Notes: generated by a model from the letters alone, not told the origin. A stretch of 64,000 nucleotides of DNA from Nostoc linckia FACHB-104 (GCF_014696615.1 NZ_JACJQJ010000035.1:1-64000), one strand, 5' to 3'. Positions 46,454 to 56,041 are shown, counted from the stretch's first letter. Translations and numbers: made by a program.

Positions 46454-47119
46454 TTAAACCTGAGCCTTAGCTTTTTCTTGCTGCTTTTGTTTGCGACGTA
46501 AAGTCACGCCGAAACCAGCTGCTGTCAATGTAGCGAATATGGTTAAAGGTTCGGGAACAGATTCAGAGTTATTATAGGTAAAGTTATCAAGCACAAAATG
46601 CTTACCATAACGGCCATAACCTGCATTGACACCATCGAAAGAAGTAAATTTTAGTTGATCAATGCCAAGGAAATTGAAATTAAATAATGTAGGAGAGGTA
46701 GACAATACATTTATAGTTTGTGAATACTTTTTGTTCCCGTTGAAGAAACCCTCTACAAGAATATTTAGTCCATTATTCCAAGCGCCTGTAAGATAAGCAC
46801 TGTTGAAATCAAACTGACCAGAATTAATGCTTACATAAGCAGGCTTTCCAGATGAATTAAATGCGACGTTTGGATTTGAAACTGTTCCATTCTTATAGCC
46901 TGACGGGTTGTCATAATTAGCACTATTTAAATATGCAAAATTATTCCAGTTAAATCCTTTATATCCATTTTGTATCCAGTCTATATCCCCAGGCAGATCA
47001 TCAAAATCTATAACTACTGCTTGCGCTTTGTCTATGCTTACTATTCCTGCGATCGCAGCAGTTAAGACTGCTAAGGTACTAACCTGCATTAAATTGTTTT
47101 TCATTGCAAATCTACTCAT
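46454..47119 (-). CDS. PEP-CTERM sorting-domain protein (duplication copy B)
   Basis: A 221-residue exported protein from the ATG of 'MSRFAMKNNLMQVSTLAVL', preceded by GAGAG at the same distance as in copy A; an earlier frame start would add 16 residues. The signal peptide ends near 'DKAQA'. The mature part ('VVIDFDDLPGDIDWIQNGYK', 'YLNSANYDNPSGYKNGTVSN', 'FVLDNFTYNN') is Asn/Tyr/Gly rich and predicted beta, and resembles secreted DUF-type jelly-roll domains. The sorting signal 'VPEPLTIFATLTAAGFG' and 'VTLRRKQKQ' is nearly identical to that of copy A. It is followed downstream by the truncated gene of copy A. Confidence 0.88.
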   Translation of the reverse strand: MSRFAMKNNLMQVSTLAVLTAAIAGIVSIDKAQAVVIDFDDLPGDIDWIQNGYKGFNWNNFAYLNSANYDNPSGYKNGTVSNPNVAFNSSGKPAYVSINSGQFDFNSAYLTGAWNNGLNILVEGFFNGNKKYSQTINVLSTSPTLFNFNFLGIDQLKFTSFDGVNAGYGRYGKHFVLDNFTYNNSESVPEPLTIFATLTAAGFGVTLRRKQKQQEKAKAQV

Positions 47120-48106
47120 TGAGCTAACTCTCATTAACAGATAAAGGCTGATGGTAGATGCACCCACAAGTAAAATTAGCTACCATTAACTTTGATTCTC
47201 TTGTCAACGATAAGTAGCCTAATTAGGTTATAAACACAACCAGGGTCGAAGATAGCGCCATTGTTCAATTTCGATGTCGTCTGCTTTTTAGTCAAAATAA
47301 GCGGACTGATTTTTTTATTATTGTATAAATTTTAAATTACGTAGAAGTAATTACTTATGTTTACAAAAACTTTAAAATACGTTTTTCGACTTTACTTAAT
47401 CTTAATATGAACCAAAGCTATACAGGTAAAGTACTTTCATATTTAACGTTGAGTATTTTAGGTCTCAGTATATAAATTATTGGTGAATTTACTCTAGGTA
47501 ATGAATAAAATAGTTTTATATGCAAGTATAATCTTGCTCTAAAAATCCTAAATTCGCTAATTATCGTCTAAGCGGGATACAGTCAGGAATGTTTACACAG
47601 CGTTATTGTAGGGTAGTCTTGATAGAATTTTGGATTGTGAAATATTGATGAAGTGAGCTTTTGAGCTATCCATATGTCGCAATCATTTTTAAAATTTCTA
47701 GGAATACCAGAAAATCAGCCCCAAATGAGCAAAAAAGGTGGGTTTTGTCCCACCTAGTTCTGACTATGTACTATAATTCAATTGAGAATGAAGTACTTAC
47801 TTATGTCTACCTAGCCACTTGGCTGCAGCAATACCGATAATACCTGCAACAACAGGATTACTGAGAAACTTGATAATTCCTGGTTGCTCTGCTAACACCT
47901 CACGGAAAATATCGGGGTGGTTGTGATAGACAAAAGATGCAAGTTTGCTGACATCATCAGCACTCATGCGGCTGGCATGATGAGTAGAAAGACCCAGTTG
48001 TTGTTCTAGATGGCGGTCATCTAGTCCTCTTTCCTTGAGATGCTTGAAAAAGGCTCTGGCTACATCATCCCTTTCGTTGGGTTTAATTTGCGCGATCGCC
48101 TGTTGT
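46454..48106. repeat. Tandem segmental duplication, copy B
   Basis: Second unit of the duplication described at 44703-46262; stop codons of matching genes are offset by 1751 bp (PEP-CTERM) and 1846 bp (small gene). This copy contains the intact small gene, so it is probably closer to the ancestral arrangement. Confidence 0.85.
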
Positions 48107-48318
48107 AATTCCGGCTCCATTTGGCTAGCGGGAATTTTGTCTGGATGTAAAGACCGACCAAATAATTGACGACGCTGATCTGTGGTGGTGCGTTGGGCAA
48201 AATCGTCAAAGTTTTCGTACTCTGTCGTTGAATCGGTTTTGACATCATCTAAAGATTCGACATTTCCCTTTGCCAAATCTTTCATGATTTCACGCCTGTA
48301 CTGTTCGCTGCTGGTCAC
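47797..48318 (-). CDS. Conserved protein of unknown function
   Basis: A 173-residue protein with a GTG start and an excellent AAGGAGA ribosome site 8 bases upstream. The N-terminal half is polar ('SSEQYRREIMKDLAKGNVES', then 'RRQLFGRSLHPDKIPASQ'). The C-terminal half is helical ('RDDVARAFFKHLKERGLD', 'MSADDVSKLASFVYHNHPDI'), ending in a short hydrophobic helix 'PVVAGIIGIAAAKWLGRHK' that could associate with a membrane. I do not recognise the family. A truncated near-identical copy lies at 45951-46271. The downstream neighbour is the PEP-CTERM gene of the same duplication unit, 680 bp away. Confidence 0.75.
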   Translation of the reverse strand: MTSSEQYRREIMKDLAKGNVESLDDVKTDSTTEYENFDDFAQRTTTDQRRQLFGRSLHPDKIPASQMEPELQQAIAQIKPNERDDVARAFFKHLKERGLDDRHLEQQLGLSTHHASRMSADDVSKLASFVYHNHPDIFREVLAEQPGIIKFLSNPVVAGIIGIAAAKWLGRHK

Positions 48319-48429
48319 TTTGGTTTTCTCCTTTTTCCGGTCTATTATTTAATCCCCTAAAATTTCGAGAAATGATAGCTATTTGTAGGGATTAAGCTTG
48401 CTTTAGGGTGTTATTACTAATTCAGCTAT

Positions 48430-48870
48430 TTAGGTGTACTGAACCTGGCTAGTTTGAGTGTCGTACTTAGCAGTTACGATCAATTTTTTATCGGGAGCAT
48501 AAATCAAAACTGTTAAGTCTTGATTGGGGAAATTCTTGCGAAAGCCTTGTACTAAAGATTTTGCTAAAGGTCGCACATCATTAGGACGCACTTCTGAAGA
48601 AATAACAACACCTAGTTTGTTGTTATCGCGTACATAGGCATCTTTAATTAATCCCTGAGATGTTTGTACTACCCAGTTGCCAAAACTTTGTCCTGAAGGA
48701 GTATTGCCACGCTCTAATTGTGCATAAGCGACATCGCGACCTATGGCGGGGGCGCTGCTTGGGGGGTCAAGTTGAGCAACGTTACTACCACCACAGGCAG
48801 TAGTGATTGTCAGAACTAAAATCAAGATACCAGCCATCAAGATTTTGCGGCTCTGCTGGAGCAGAATCAT
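48430..48870 (-). CDS. Small lipoprotein, hypothetical
   Basis: A 146-residue protein with a basic N-terminus, a hydrophobic stretch and a lipobox ending 'TITTAC' (Cys about 26). The mature part contains 'GNWVVQTSQGLIKDAYVRDN' and 'QGFRKNFPNQDLTVLIYAPD', a compact alpha/beta pattern with no enzyme motif. AGGAGG lies 6 bases before the ATG, a strong ribosome site. It is followed after 110 bp by the 173-residue gene on the same strand. Function unknown. Confidence 0.75.
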   Translation of the reverse strand: MILLQQSRKILMAGILILVLTITTACGGSNVAQLDPPSSAPAIGRDVAYAQLERGNTPSGQSFGNWVVQTSQGLIKDAYVRDNNKLGVVISSEVRPNDVRPLAKSLVQGFRKNFPNQDLTVLIYAPDKKLIVTAKYDTQTSQVQYT

Positions 48871-49053
48871 TTGTTTACCTCCTAATATTTAATTAATTGC
48901 TAAAAATATCAATAAATAAATGTTGAAATACCCCTAATATCCCCATTGAGATAGAGAATATTAGGGGCATAACATGATTGATATTTAGCTGTTATTTCTG
49001 CCAAATTAGTATGAAATCAACTCATGCTACTAAAAGCAGAAATAATATTTACT

Positions 49054-49236
49054 CTAGTCCAGCTTTTTTTTCACGTTGTCTTTTACATCTTCGATGCCGT
49101 GACGAACTTCACTTTCAGCTTGTTTAGCTTTGCCTTCAGCCTTATCTTCTGGGTCTCCAGTAACGTTACCTAAAGCTTCTTGGGCTTTACCTTCGACATT
49201 TTTAGCTGTGGCTTTTGCCCGATCTTCTATACTCAT
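49054..49236 (-). CDS. CsbD family stress protein
   Basis: A 60-residue, highly charged, helical protein with the CsbD pattern 'RAKATAKNVEGKAQEALGNV' followed by 'GDPEDKAEGKAKQAESEVRH'. CsbD-like proteins are small hydrophilic proteins induced by general stress in many bacteria; their molecular role is unknown. Ribosome site AAGGAG 6 bases before the ATG. It stands alone. Confidence 0.88.
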   Translation of the reverse strand: MSIEDRAKATAKNVEGKAQEALGNVTGDPEDKAEGKAKQAESEVRHGIEDVKDNVKKKLD

Positions 49237-49630
49237 TTTGTACTCCTTAATTTAATAAAGAATTAGTTGCAAACTTATGTTGCAACTCTGAACTTTTTTT
49301 GCTGACTTTTACACAGTAGCTTAATTTTTTTTCACTAGCCTTCTGCCACAAGATATATTAGTTATCTCTGTTAAAAGAGAGATAATAAATGGCGTAAATT
49401 ATATTTTTGTGTTTGTTTGGAGCCTATATAGGTAGTATGCAATGATTTCAGGTAGTTCATTCATTTGAAATTATGATGAATAATTTTATTTTTCAAAACA
49501 ATGAATCTCTACTAAAATTTAGAGAGTAAATTATTAATTATTGGCTATTTTTTTTGTAAATACTTGATATAAATAACCCGCCCTCTGTATAGAGGACGGG
49601 TTGATAAACTTATGAAGATGATTCTTATGT
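49237..49630. other. Intergenic region
   Basis: An AT-rich 394-bp gap upstream of csbD-like and downstream of the repeat-protein gene. It contains the terminator at 49575-49602. Nothing coding was seen. Confidence 0.4.
49575..49602 (-). terminator. Terminator of the 19-residue-repeat protein gene
   Basis: On the minus strand AACCCGTCCTCT pairs with AGAGGGCGGGTT (one G-U wobble) around a 4-base loop, then TATTTAT. It starts 29 bp after the stop codon at 49631. Confidence 0.75.
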
Positions 49631-50101
49631 CTAATCTAGAAAACCCATCAGGTTTTCGGAATTGTCAATCTCATTTGATGCTATTGGACGGTTACCGAAT
49701 GTTGAGTAACTCTCAGAAATTACCAATGAACTTGAGCTAACTGGGCGAATACCAGAGAGATTAATACTTTCAACTACTTGGAATGTATTAGCACCAATTG
49801 GACGAATACCCATTGCGTTATAGGTTTCAACAACTTCTAATGTACTGGTGCTAATGGGACGCACTCCAGCAATGGAGAGTTTTTCAGCAACTTCTAAATC
49901 ACTAGCACCGATGGGACGAATTCCAGAGATTGCGAGTGTTCCTGGAGTTTCTTTCTGCACTGGCTGCTCTGTACCTTGTTCGACTTTATCTGTATTCAAG
50001 CTATTACCCTGATTATTTTCTACTTCCACTGTACTTTCTCCTTTTAGCTTGGCACGCTTTTGTCGAGGACTGACTGTTTTGCCAGTGCTACTAATGGTCA
50101 T
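49631..50101 (-). CDS. Protein with five tandem 19-residue GIRPI repeats
   Basis: A 156-residue protein. The first 50 residues are polar and basic ('SPRQKRAKLKGESTVEVE'). From about residue 54 to 148 there are five consecutive units of exactly 19 residues, e.g. 'LSIAGVRPISTSTLEVVET' and 'YNAMGIRPIGANTFQVVES', with consensus G-(I/V/N)-R-P-(I/V) at the same place and L-x-V-x-E at the end. A short tail 'LMGFLD' follows. There is no signal peptide or membrane segment. The strict period suggests a beta-solenoid or a stacked strand array. Good ribosome site (AGGAG) and its own terminator. Function unknown. Confidence 0.8.
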   Translation of the reverse strand: MTISSTGKTVSPRQKRAKLKGESTVEVENNQGNSLNTDKVEQGTEQPVQKETPGTLAISGIRPIGASDLEVAEKLSIAGVRPISTSTLEVVETYNAMGIRPIGANTFQVVESINLSGIRPVSSSSLVISESYSTFGNRPIASNEIDNSENLMGFLD

Positions 50102-50350
50102 AACTGAACTCCTGCGGTTTGTTAAGTGGTTTTTACAATAATTAAACTGACGTGAATTTTTTTGTATATATGAGAGTTTAACCTTAAAAAACCAGGGATA
50201 GGTATAATTATCTTTAAAAAGTACACATAAGTAAATGCTATAAGTAAAAATTTATAAATAAAGATTGCCATATATTCCTTTACCTAATCTCGTTCCACGA
50301 GTGCATAATCTGATCGTTACTATGGGAAAGGGTATTTCTGGCACAACTGT

Positions 50351-52348
50351 ATGACAGAATTTAGTCTGCAAGCTCCCTTTAGTCCAACAGGCGATCAACC
50401 ACAAGCGATCGCACAATTAGCAGCCAGTATCAAAGCTGGGAATCGTTACCAAACCTTACTGGGTGCTACGGGAACCGGTAAGACATATTCAGTAGCAGCA
50501 GTGATTGAGAAAGTTGGTAGGCCTACCTTGGTGCTGGCGCATAACAAAACTTTGGCTGCACAACTTTGTAACGAGTTGCGGGAATTCTTTCCCAATAACG
50601 CCGTTGAATATTTCGTGAGTTACTACGATTATTATCAACCGGAAGCGTACATTCCTGTTAGCGATACTTATATTGAGAAAACAGCTTCCATTAATGATGA
50701 AATAGATATGTTGCGGCACTCAGCAACGCGATCGCTTTTTGAACGTCGTGATGTGATTGTGGTTGCTTCCATTAGCTGCATTTACGGTTTGGGAATGCCA
50801 GCCGAATATTTCAAAGCTGCTATACCCCTACAAATTGGGATGGAAGTAAACCAACGCCAGATTTTGCGAGACTTGGCATCTGTGCAGTATAGCCGCAACG
50901 ATTTAGAAATGGGTCGCGGAAAATTTCGCGTCCGGGGAGATGTTTTAGAAATTGGCCCAGCCTATGAAGACCGCATTATTCGGGTAGAATTTTTTGGCGA
51001 TGAAATTGATGCCATTCGCTATATTGACCCCGTAACAGGTGAAATTATTAATAGCCTGCAAGCCGTCAATATCTACCCCGCACGTCACTTTGTTACCCCA
51101 GAAGAACGTTTAGAAGTAGCTTGTGATGATATTGCGGCTGAACTGAAACAACGCAAAGCTGAATTAGAGGAAGCAGGGAAATTATTAGAAGCGCAACGTA
51201 TAGATCAGCGCACCCGCTATGACTTAGAAATGTTGCGTGAAGTTGGTTACTGTAACGGCGTAGAAAACTATTCGCGTCACCTTGCAGGTAGACAGGCAGG
51301 GGAACCACCAGAATGTTTAATTGATTATTTTCCTAAAGATTGGCTGTTAGTTATTGATGAATCTCATGTGACAGTACCGCAAATTCGCGGGATGTATAAC
51401 GGCGACCAAGCTAGAAAGAAAGTGTTAATTGAACATGGATTTCGCCTTCCCAGCGCTGCTGATAACCGTCCATTAAAAGCAGAAGAATTTTGGCAAAAGG
51501 TAAATCAGTGTATATTCGTTTCTGCTACCCCAGGAAATTGGGAATTAGAAATTTCTGATAGCAATATAGTTGAGCAAGTAATTCGACCAACTGGTGTTAT
51601 TGATCCAGAAATTTTCGTGCGTCCTACGGAAGGTCAAATTGATGATTTATTAGGAGAAATTAAAGACAGAGTTGACCGCCACGAAAGAGTTTTGGTAACC
51701 ACTTTAACTAAGCGGATGGCGGAAGATTTAACAGAATACTTGGAAGATAACGGCATTCGTGTCCGCTATTTGCATTCAGAAATTAATTCCATTGAACGGA
51801 TTGAAATTTTACAAGATTTGCGCTCAGGTAAGTTTGATGTCTTAGTGGGAGTCAACTTATTGCGGGAAGGTTTGGATTTACCAGAAGTTTCCCTCGTAGC
51901 CATCATGGATGCAGATAAAGAAGGATTTTTGCGCGCCGAACGTTCTTTAATTCAAACAATTGGTAGAGCTGCACGTCATATCAAGGGACAGGCAATCATG
52001 TATGCTGATAATCTTACAGATAGCATGATTAAAGCCATTGAAGAAACAGATAGAAGACGTGGAATTCAAACGGCTCATAACAAAATGCATGGCATTACAC
52101 CTCAGCCAATTGTGAAAAAATCAAGTAACGCGATTTTGTCTTTTTTAGATGTTTCTCGACGGTTAAATGCTACAGATTTAAAAGTAGTAGATGAACATAT
52201 CGATGAACTACCGCTAGAAGAGATTCCCGACTTGATTGCTAAACTCGAAGCGCAAATGAAAGAAGCTGCGAAAAAACTAGAATTTGAGGAGGCTGCAAGC
52301 TTGCGCGATCGCATTAAGCACCTGCGGGATAAAATGCTGGGACATTAG
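50351..52348 (+). CDS. uvrB: UvrABC excinuclease subunit B
   Basis: A 665-residue DNA repair helicase-like protein. Walker A '[19 protein letters not shown]', the beta-hairpin region '[15 protein letters not shown]'-like segment ('[15 protein letters not shown]'), '[19 protein letters not shown]' (motif II), '[18 protein letters not shown]' and '[20 protein letters not shown]' and 'QTIGRAARH' (motif VI) are present. The C-terminal UVR domain '[16 protein letters not shown]' binds UvrC. UvrB receives damaged DNA from UvrA and presents it to UvrC. Full length for the family, monocistronic. Confidence 0.97.
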   Translation: MTEFSLQAPFSPTGDQPQAIAQLAASIKAGNRYQTLLGATGTGKTYSVAAVIEKVGRPTLVLAHNKTLAAQLCNELREFFPNNAVEYFVSYYDYYQPEAYIPVSDTYIEKTASINDEIDMLRHSATRSLFERRDVIVVASISCIYGLGMPAEYFKAAIPLQIGMEVNQRQILRDLASVQYSRNDLEMGRGKFRVRGDVLEIGPAYEDRIIRVEFFGDEIDAIRYIDPVTGEIINSLQAVNIYPARHFVTPEERLEVACDDIAAELKQRKAELEEAGKLLEAQRIDQRTRYDLEMLREVGYCNGVENYSRHLAGRQAGEPPECLIDYFPKDWLLVIDESHVTVPQIRGMYNGDQARKKVLIEHGFRLPSAADNRPLKAEEFWQKVNQCIFVSATPGNWELEISDSNIVEQVIRPTGVIDPEIFVRPTEGQIDDLLGEIKDRVDRHERVLVTTLTKRMAEDLTEYLEDNGIRVRYLHSEINSIERIEILQDLRSGKFDVLVGVNLLREGLDLPEVSLVAIMDADKEGFLRAERSLIQTIGRAARHIKGQAIMYADNLTDSMIKAIEETDRRRGIQTAHNKMHGITPQPIVKKSSNAILSFLDVSRRLNATDLKVVDEHIDELPLEEIPDLIAKLEAQMKEAAKKLEFEEAASLRDRIKHLRDKMLGH

Positions 52349-52357
52349 TACCAACTC

Positions 52358-52396
52358 AGGATAGCGATTAAGAGTACGCTCTTTTTTCGCTATCCT
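52358..52396. terminator. Terminator hairpin after uvrB
   Basis: AGGATAGCGA and TCGCTATCCT form a perfect 10-bp stem around a loop that itself has AGAG/CTCT and a T-run. It sits between uvrB and the convergent TPR gene. Confidence 0.7.
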
Positions 52397-52424
52397 AGAT
52401 AACTTTTGCCTATCGGGTATAACT

Positions 52425-53084
52425 TCAAGACCATTGTCGCAAAGTTTTATGTACCTGCGCTAAATACCACATATAATCATCAATTTTGTAATTATCAGCA
52501 GCTTTAACTATATATTCCTGAGCTAATTCCATATTATTTTCAACTTCATAATATAATCCCAAATAAAGATGGCTGTAAAAATTACCTTTTACACCTTCGG
52601 ATTGACCAACATTTAAAACATCATTAGGCGTACAATTTCCTGCATATAAATCATATACACTTCGCATGATTCGCCGGGGGTCATTTCTTACAGTTAATAG
52701 CGAATTCCTTGCTTTCTCTACACTATCAAGGCGAGCTATACAGAGATATCGCCATACTGTTTCTTCTACATCTTGGGCATTAACTGTCAGGTCAATCTCG
52801 AATTGTTCAGCACCTTCAGCAAACTTCTCGGCGTAGTAGTAAGATAGTCCTCGTTGCCATAAATATGGTTTAAGACGAGTATCTAATTTTTCTGCTGTAT
52901 CAAAATCTTGAATTGATTCATCAATTTTAGTAAGCTGAAAGTTAACCATTCCACGTCTAATATAAGCATTGGGATTTTGTGGCTGATTACGAATAATGTC
53001 GTTCCAACGCTGAAGTTGATTTTCTAAAGAGTTAGCAAAAAACATGATTTTTAACAGCAAATTTTTATTTCTGTTTATGAACAA
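52425..53084 (-). CDS. Tetratricopeptide-repeat protein
   Basis: A 219-residue protein; an ATG 13 codons downstream ('MFFANSLENQLQRW') is an equally possible start because neither has a clear ribosome site. TPR-like units are 'AYIRRGMVNFQLTKIDESIQ', 'YLWQRGLSYYYAEKFAEGAE' and near the end 'SHLYLGLYYEVENNMELAQE'. No signal peptide or catalytic motif is seen. It resembles a family of cyanobacterial and chloroplast TPR proteins of unknown role. The CHAT protease gene ends 60 bp upstream on the same strand, so the two may be co-transcribed. Confidence 0.8.
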   Translation of the reverse strand: MFINRNKNLLLKIMFFANSLENQLQRWNDIIRNQPQNPNAYIRRGMVNFQLTKIDESIQDFDTAEKLDTRLKPYLWQRGLSYYYAEKFAEGAEQFEIDLTVNAQDVEETVWRYLCIARLDSVEKARNSLLTVRNDPRRIMRSVYDLYAGNCTPNDVLNVGQSEGVKGNFYSHLYLGLYYEVENNMELAQEYIVKAADNYKIDDYMWYLAQVHKTLRQWS

Positions 53085-53144
53085 ATAATACCATTTTTGA
53101 TTTAAATTAAAAATTTACTGATTAATTACCCCCTCGTTTTCTCT

Positions 53145-54572
53145 TTATGGCAAACCTACGAGTGTAAACATTCCCCAATCTTGAGGATTAGGATATTTTT
53201 TCATTGTTACTAACATTGCTTGATGCAAAGCAGCAGCTTTATCAGGATTTTTAGTTAAATTACTATGAAATTCCGTCATTAATGTCGCCGTTGATTCATC
53301 CGAAATATTGCCATACGAAGCAATTACACTGTTAGCACCCGCAACCAAGAATGCACGTGACAATCCAATTACACCATCACCTGTGATTTTTCCTAAAGCA
53401 GAATCACAAGTACTCAAGATAACCAGTTCGGCTTTTAACTTTAGTTTGCTAACCTCAGGCGCAGTTAACCAACCATCATCTTGGCTAGAAGGCGCGAACG
53501 CTAGGAAGCCAGGATTTTCTAGAGATTTCCCCAAAAATCCCGATGTTGCTAAATGAATTAGTCTGGCGTTGGACATTTGCTTTACAACCGTTGTTTCAGT
53601 TGCAGCATCTCCTATTAGCGCTTGGGTATTGTAAATATTGGCAATATTTTTTGCTTCTTTTTCTGCACCTGGTAGTTGAGGAAGCTGGTTAAATGTTTCA
53701 CCAGGGTTCAGGGGTTTAGTTGGCATAGTAGGATTACCAACTATCAACACATCTTGAGTAGATTTTGTATTTGTAGTGCGTCTTTTTGCAAGTAAATCTA
53801 AAGCTTGAATTGATGGTGCAGTAGAAATTGTATGTTTCTCAACTAAATACTGATTATTGCTATCTTGTAAGGTTGCAAAAGGCACAATAAATAATTTATC
53901 TTGGGGAATAAAAATTACTCTTGCTTCTGGTTTAGTGGGTAAAATGTCAGATATTGGTTGAATAAGTAATTCATGTAGTTGTTTTCTAACTAATGAAGAA
54001 CTATTTTGGTTAGTGTCTGATACTTTTATGACACCTTTATTTCGTTCAAGTCCCTGACTATAACTTTGTTGCAGGTGATTAATCGCATCTGCCAGATTAG
54101 TCTTATTTTTTACTTGCCAAGCCTTTAAATCAACTTGTCGTAGAGTAATTTCACCTGTAGATTTAATCACCCAAATTACCAAATCAGATACTTGAGGGTG
54201 CCGTTTACCTTCAATATTAACATCTTGATATAGAAGTGAATATTGCACAAGAGTCGCATTTTGATTTTTAGCAACTTGCTTAATTACCTCAGCCGTTGGC
54301 GCGTTGACATTTTTAGTGGGTAAACTCTGTGCTAATAAATCTCGTAACTCCCTGTTGCGACTGCGTGCAGAAATTTCTAATGCTGATGTATGTTGATTTT
54401 GGCTAAGAAGCGATTTAATTAATTGTTGATAGCTTAGTGTTTGCTTTTCTAATAGGGATTTATCTAATGCTATGGTCGAATTTGCAGGTAATGTTAAACA
54501 ACTGATAAGGCTGAGAAATACTGGAGCCAATTTTAGTTTTACTAAAGAAGATTCCACCTTCGACTGTTTCAT
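53145..54572 (-). CDS. CHAT-domain (caspase-like) protein, exported
   Basis: About 475 residues from the ATG of 'MKQSKVESSLVKLKLAPVFL'; a GTG two codons earlier is less likely, since AGGTGA precedes the ATG at a usable distance. A signal peptide ('LISCLTLPANSTIA') suggests export. The CHAT domain (about 210-475) has the catalytic His in 'ARLIHLATSGFLG' and Cys in 'LVILSTCDSALGKITGDGVI', followed by 'GLSRAFLVAGANSVIASYGN'. CHAT proteases are relatives of caspases and separase. Many cyanobacterial members have N-terminal TPRs; here TPRs are encoded by the separate gene downstream. Target unknown. Confidence 0.88.
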   Translation of the reverse strand: MKQSKVESSLVKLKLAPVFLSLISCLTLPANSTIALDKSLLEKQTLSYQQLIKSLLSQNQHTSALEISARSRNRELRDLLAQSLPTKNVNAPTAEVIKQVAKNQNATLVQYSLLYQDVNIEGKRHPQVSDLVIWVIKSTGEITLRQVDLKAWQVKNKTNLADAINHLQQSYSQGLERNKGVIKVSDTNQNSSSLVRKQLHELLIQPISDILPTKPEARVIFIPQDKLFIVPFATLQDSNNQYLVEKHTISTAPSIQALDLLAKRRTTNTKSTQDVLIVGNPTMPTKPLNPGETFNQLPQLPGAEKEAKNIANIYNTQALIGDAATETTVVKQMSNARLIHLATSGFLGKSLENPGFLAFAPSSQDDGWLTAPEVSKLKLKAELVILSTCDSALGKITGDGVIGLSRAFLVAGANSVIASYGNISDESTATLMTEFHSNLTKNPDKAAALHQAMLVTMKKYPNPQDWGMFTLVGLP

Positions 54573-54917
54573 ATTCACCTGATACCTAAGAATTTTGTCG
54601 TCTCCACTAAATATATAGTTCTCAGGCTAGTTAAGCTTATGCAGTTTTGGGAAGTAAAGAGGGGTATCCAAGTACTCATATTTGATAAAAATTATGTGGG
54701 TAGGGTGCATGACGCTATTGCTAACGCACCTCTGCTAACTTTCCATGTGTTACGGCTTATGCCTAACACACACTGCAAAATACTAAATATATTAATAATC
54801 AAAATAATTGTAGATATTTGGTTAATAGTAGTAGCTTAACATACTAAAACTGCTTGATATAGTGCGTTAATCTTGCCTTACGCATGACAAAAAAACTAAA
54901 ATTTCCAAGGTAAGCTT
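54573..54917. other. Divergent intergenic region
   Basis: A 340-bp AT-rich gap between the CHAT gene and the 140-residue gene. A 66-codon frame (54639-54839) has no convincing features. A degenerate GTGCATGACGCTATTGCTAACGC-type repeat, common between cyanobacterial genes, is present near 54700. Confidence 0.35.
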
Positions 54918-55340
54918 GTGTCTGATATCGCCCTACATAAATATCTTCCTCTCCTTCCCGAAGCTGCACTCCAAGAATTTACAGAATGGTGTGTTGTAGA
55001 GCAGTCAAAAGCAGCAGGATGTGAATTTACTCCTGATACTACTAAGTTAAATAACCTAACACCAGCAGATTATATCCCGAAACTTGTAGATCAGTTCATG
55101 AAAGTTAAGCCTGACCCAATTAAAGCAGGTTTAGTAGCTGCGATCGCAGGCAAAGAAGCAGATGCACATGCTTTATCTGGTGTGGCAATTATTGCTGATT
55201 TTGTCTCCCTGTATGTCAAATATTTAATTCCTAAAGATGGTACAAAACCGGAAGATGCAGACGCAATTTTAATCAAGGCTGGACAAGAACAATGTGAGAA
55301 GCTAGTTGAAATCGCCAAAAAATATGGAGTAGCGTTTTAG
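54918..55340 (+). CDS. Conserved hypothetical protein next to hupW
   Basis: A 140-residue soluble protein with a GTG start and AAGG 7 bases upstream. It is mainly helical ('YLPLLPEAALQEFTEWCVVE', 'AGLVAAIAGKEADAHALSGV', 'IADFVSLYVKYLIPKDG'), with three Cys residues that do not form a known motif. I do not recognise the family. It lies 180 bp upstream of hupW on the same strand; an inverted repeat at 55376-55399 between them suggests separate transcripts or partial read-through. Confidence 0.65.
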   Translation: MSDIALHKYLPLLPEAALQEFTEWCVVEQSKAAGCEFTPDTTKLNNLTPADYIPKLVDQFMKVKPDPIKAGLVAAIAGKEADAHALSGVAIIADFVSLYVKYLIPKDGTKPEDADAILIKAGQEQCEKLVEIAKKYGVAF

Positions 55341-55375
55341 TTTATAATTAACCTACTTTAGATACAATAAACAGT

Positions 55376-55399
55376 AGGGACACAACTGATTGTGCCCCT
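55376..55399. repeat. Inverted repeat before hupW
   Basis: AGGGACACAA and TTGTGCCCCT pair with one mismatch around CTGA. There is no T-run, so its action as a terminator is uncertain. Confidence 0.45.
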
Positions 55400-55520
55400 A
55401 AAAATCATCTCTATATTAAAAATAGTAAATATTCAGTAGTTTGCTATTACATTGTTCAGCTTTCCTCACTACAAGGAAACTCATCAAAATACAGGCTGAT
55501 TCTCAAAACGCGATCAACAA

Positions 55521-55988
55521 ATGCTAACTATTATTGGTTGTGGTAATCTTAATCGCAGTGATGATGCTGTAGGCGTTATCGTTGCTCAACGCTTACAGCA
55601 ATTTCTCACTGAAAATCCTCATCCCAACGTCCGAGTTTATGACTGTGGAACCGGAGGGATGGAAGTGATGTTTCAAGCCAGAGGAAGCAAACAATTAATT
55701 ATTATTGATGCAAGTTCCACAGGTTCTGAACCAGGCGCAGTATTTAAAGTCCCTGGGAAAGAACTCGAGGCTTTACCAGAACCTAGTTACAACTTGCATA
55801 ATTTTCGTTGGGATAATGCTTTAGCTGCTGGACGGAAAATTTTTCAAAATGACTTTCCCCAAGAGGTAACAGTCTACCTCATTGAAGCAGCAAATCTTGA
55901 TTTAGGCCTGGAATTAAGTCCTGCTATCGAGCATTCTGCTAATCTGGTGTTTGAGGAAGTAGCCGCAATCATCAGACAGAATTTTTAG
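55521..55988 (+). CDS. hupW: Uptake hydrogenase maturation endopeptidase HupW
   Basis: A 155-residue HycI/HupD-family protease that trims the C-terminus of the NiFe hydrogenase large subunit after nickel insertion. Family marks are 'IIGCGNLNRSDDAVGVIVAQ' at the N-terminus (Asp/Glu nickel-sensing position in 'SDDAVG'), 'VYDCGTGGMEVMF' and 'LIIIDASSTGSEPGAVF'. The 'RSDDAVG' motif and its position near the nif genes fit HupW, which serves the heterocyst uptake hydrogenase, better than the bidirectional-type HoxW; this assignment is inferred from context. No hupSL genes are in the window. Confidence 0.82.
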   Translation: MLTIIGCGNLNRSDDAVGVIVAQRLQQFLTENPHPNVRVYDCGTGGMEVMFQARGSKQLIIIDASSTGSEPGAVFKVPGKELEALPEPSYNLHNFRWDNALAAGRKIFQNDFPQEVTVYLIEAANLDLGLELSPAIEHSANLVFEEVAAIIRQNF

Positions 55989-56041
55989 GTTTAATTAACA
56001 ATCCAGATGCCAAAATCCCACATCTAAAACCTAGAATAAGA

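Noticed and set aside
54639-54839. 66-codon plus frame before the 140-residue gene
   Set aside because: Low-complexity, AT-driven composition and contains a common intergenic repeat.
55436-55450. GTA-N9-TAC resembling an NtcA site upstream of hupW
   Set aside because: Spacing is nine, not the usual eight, and no matching -10 box could be placed with confidence.
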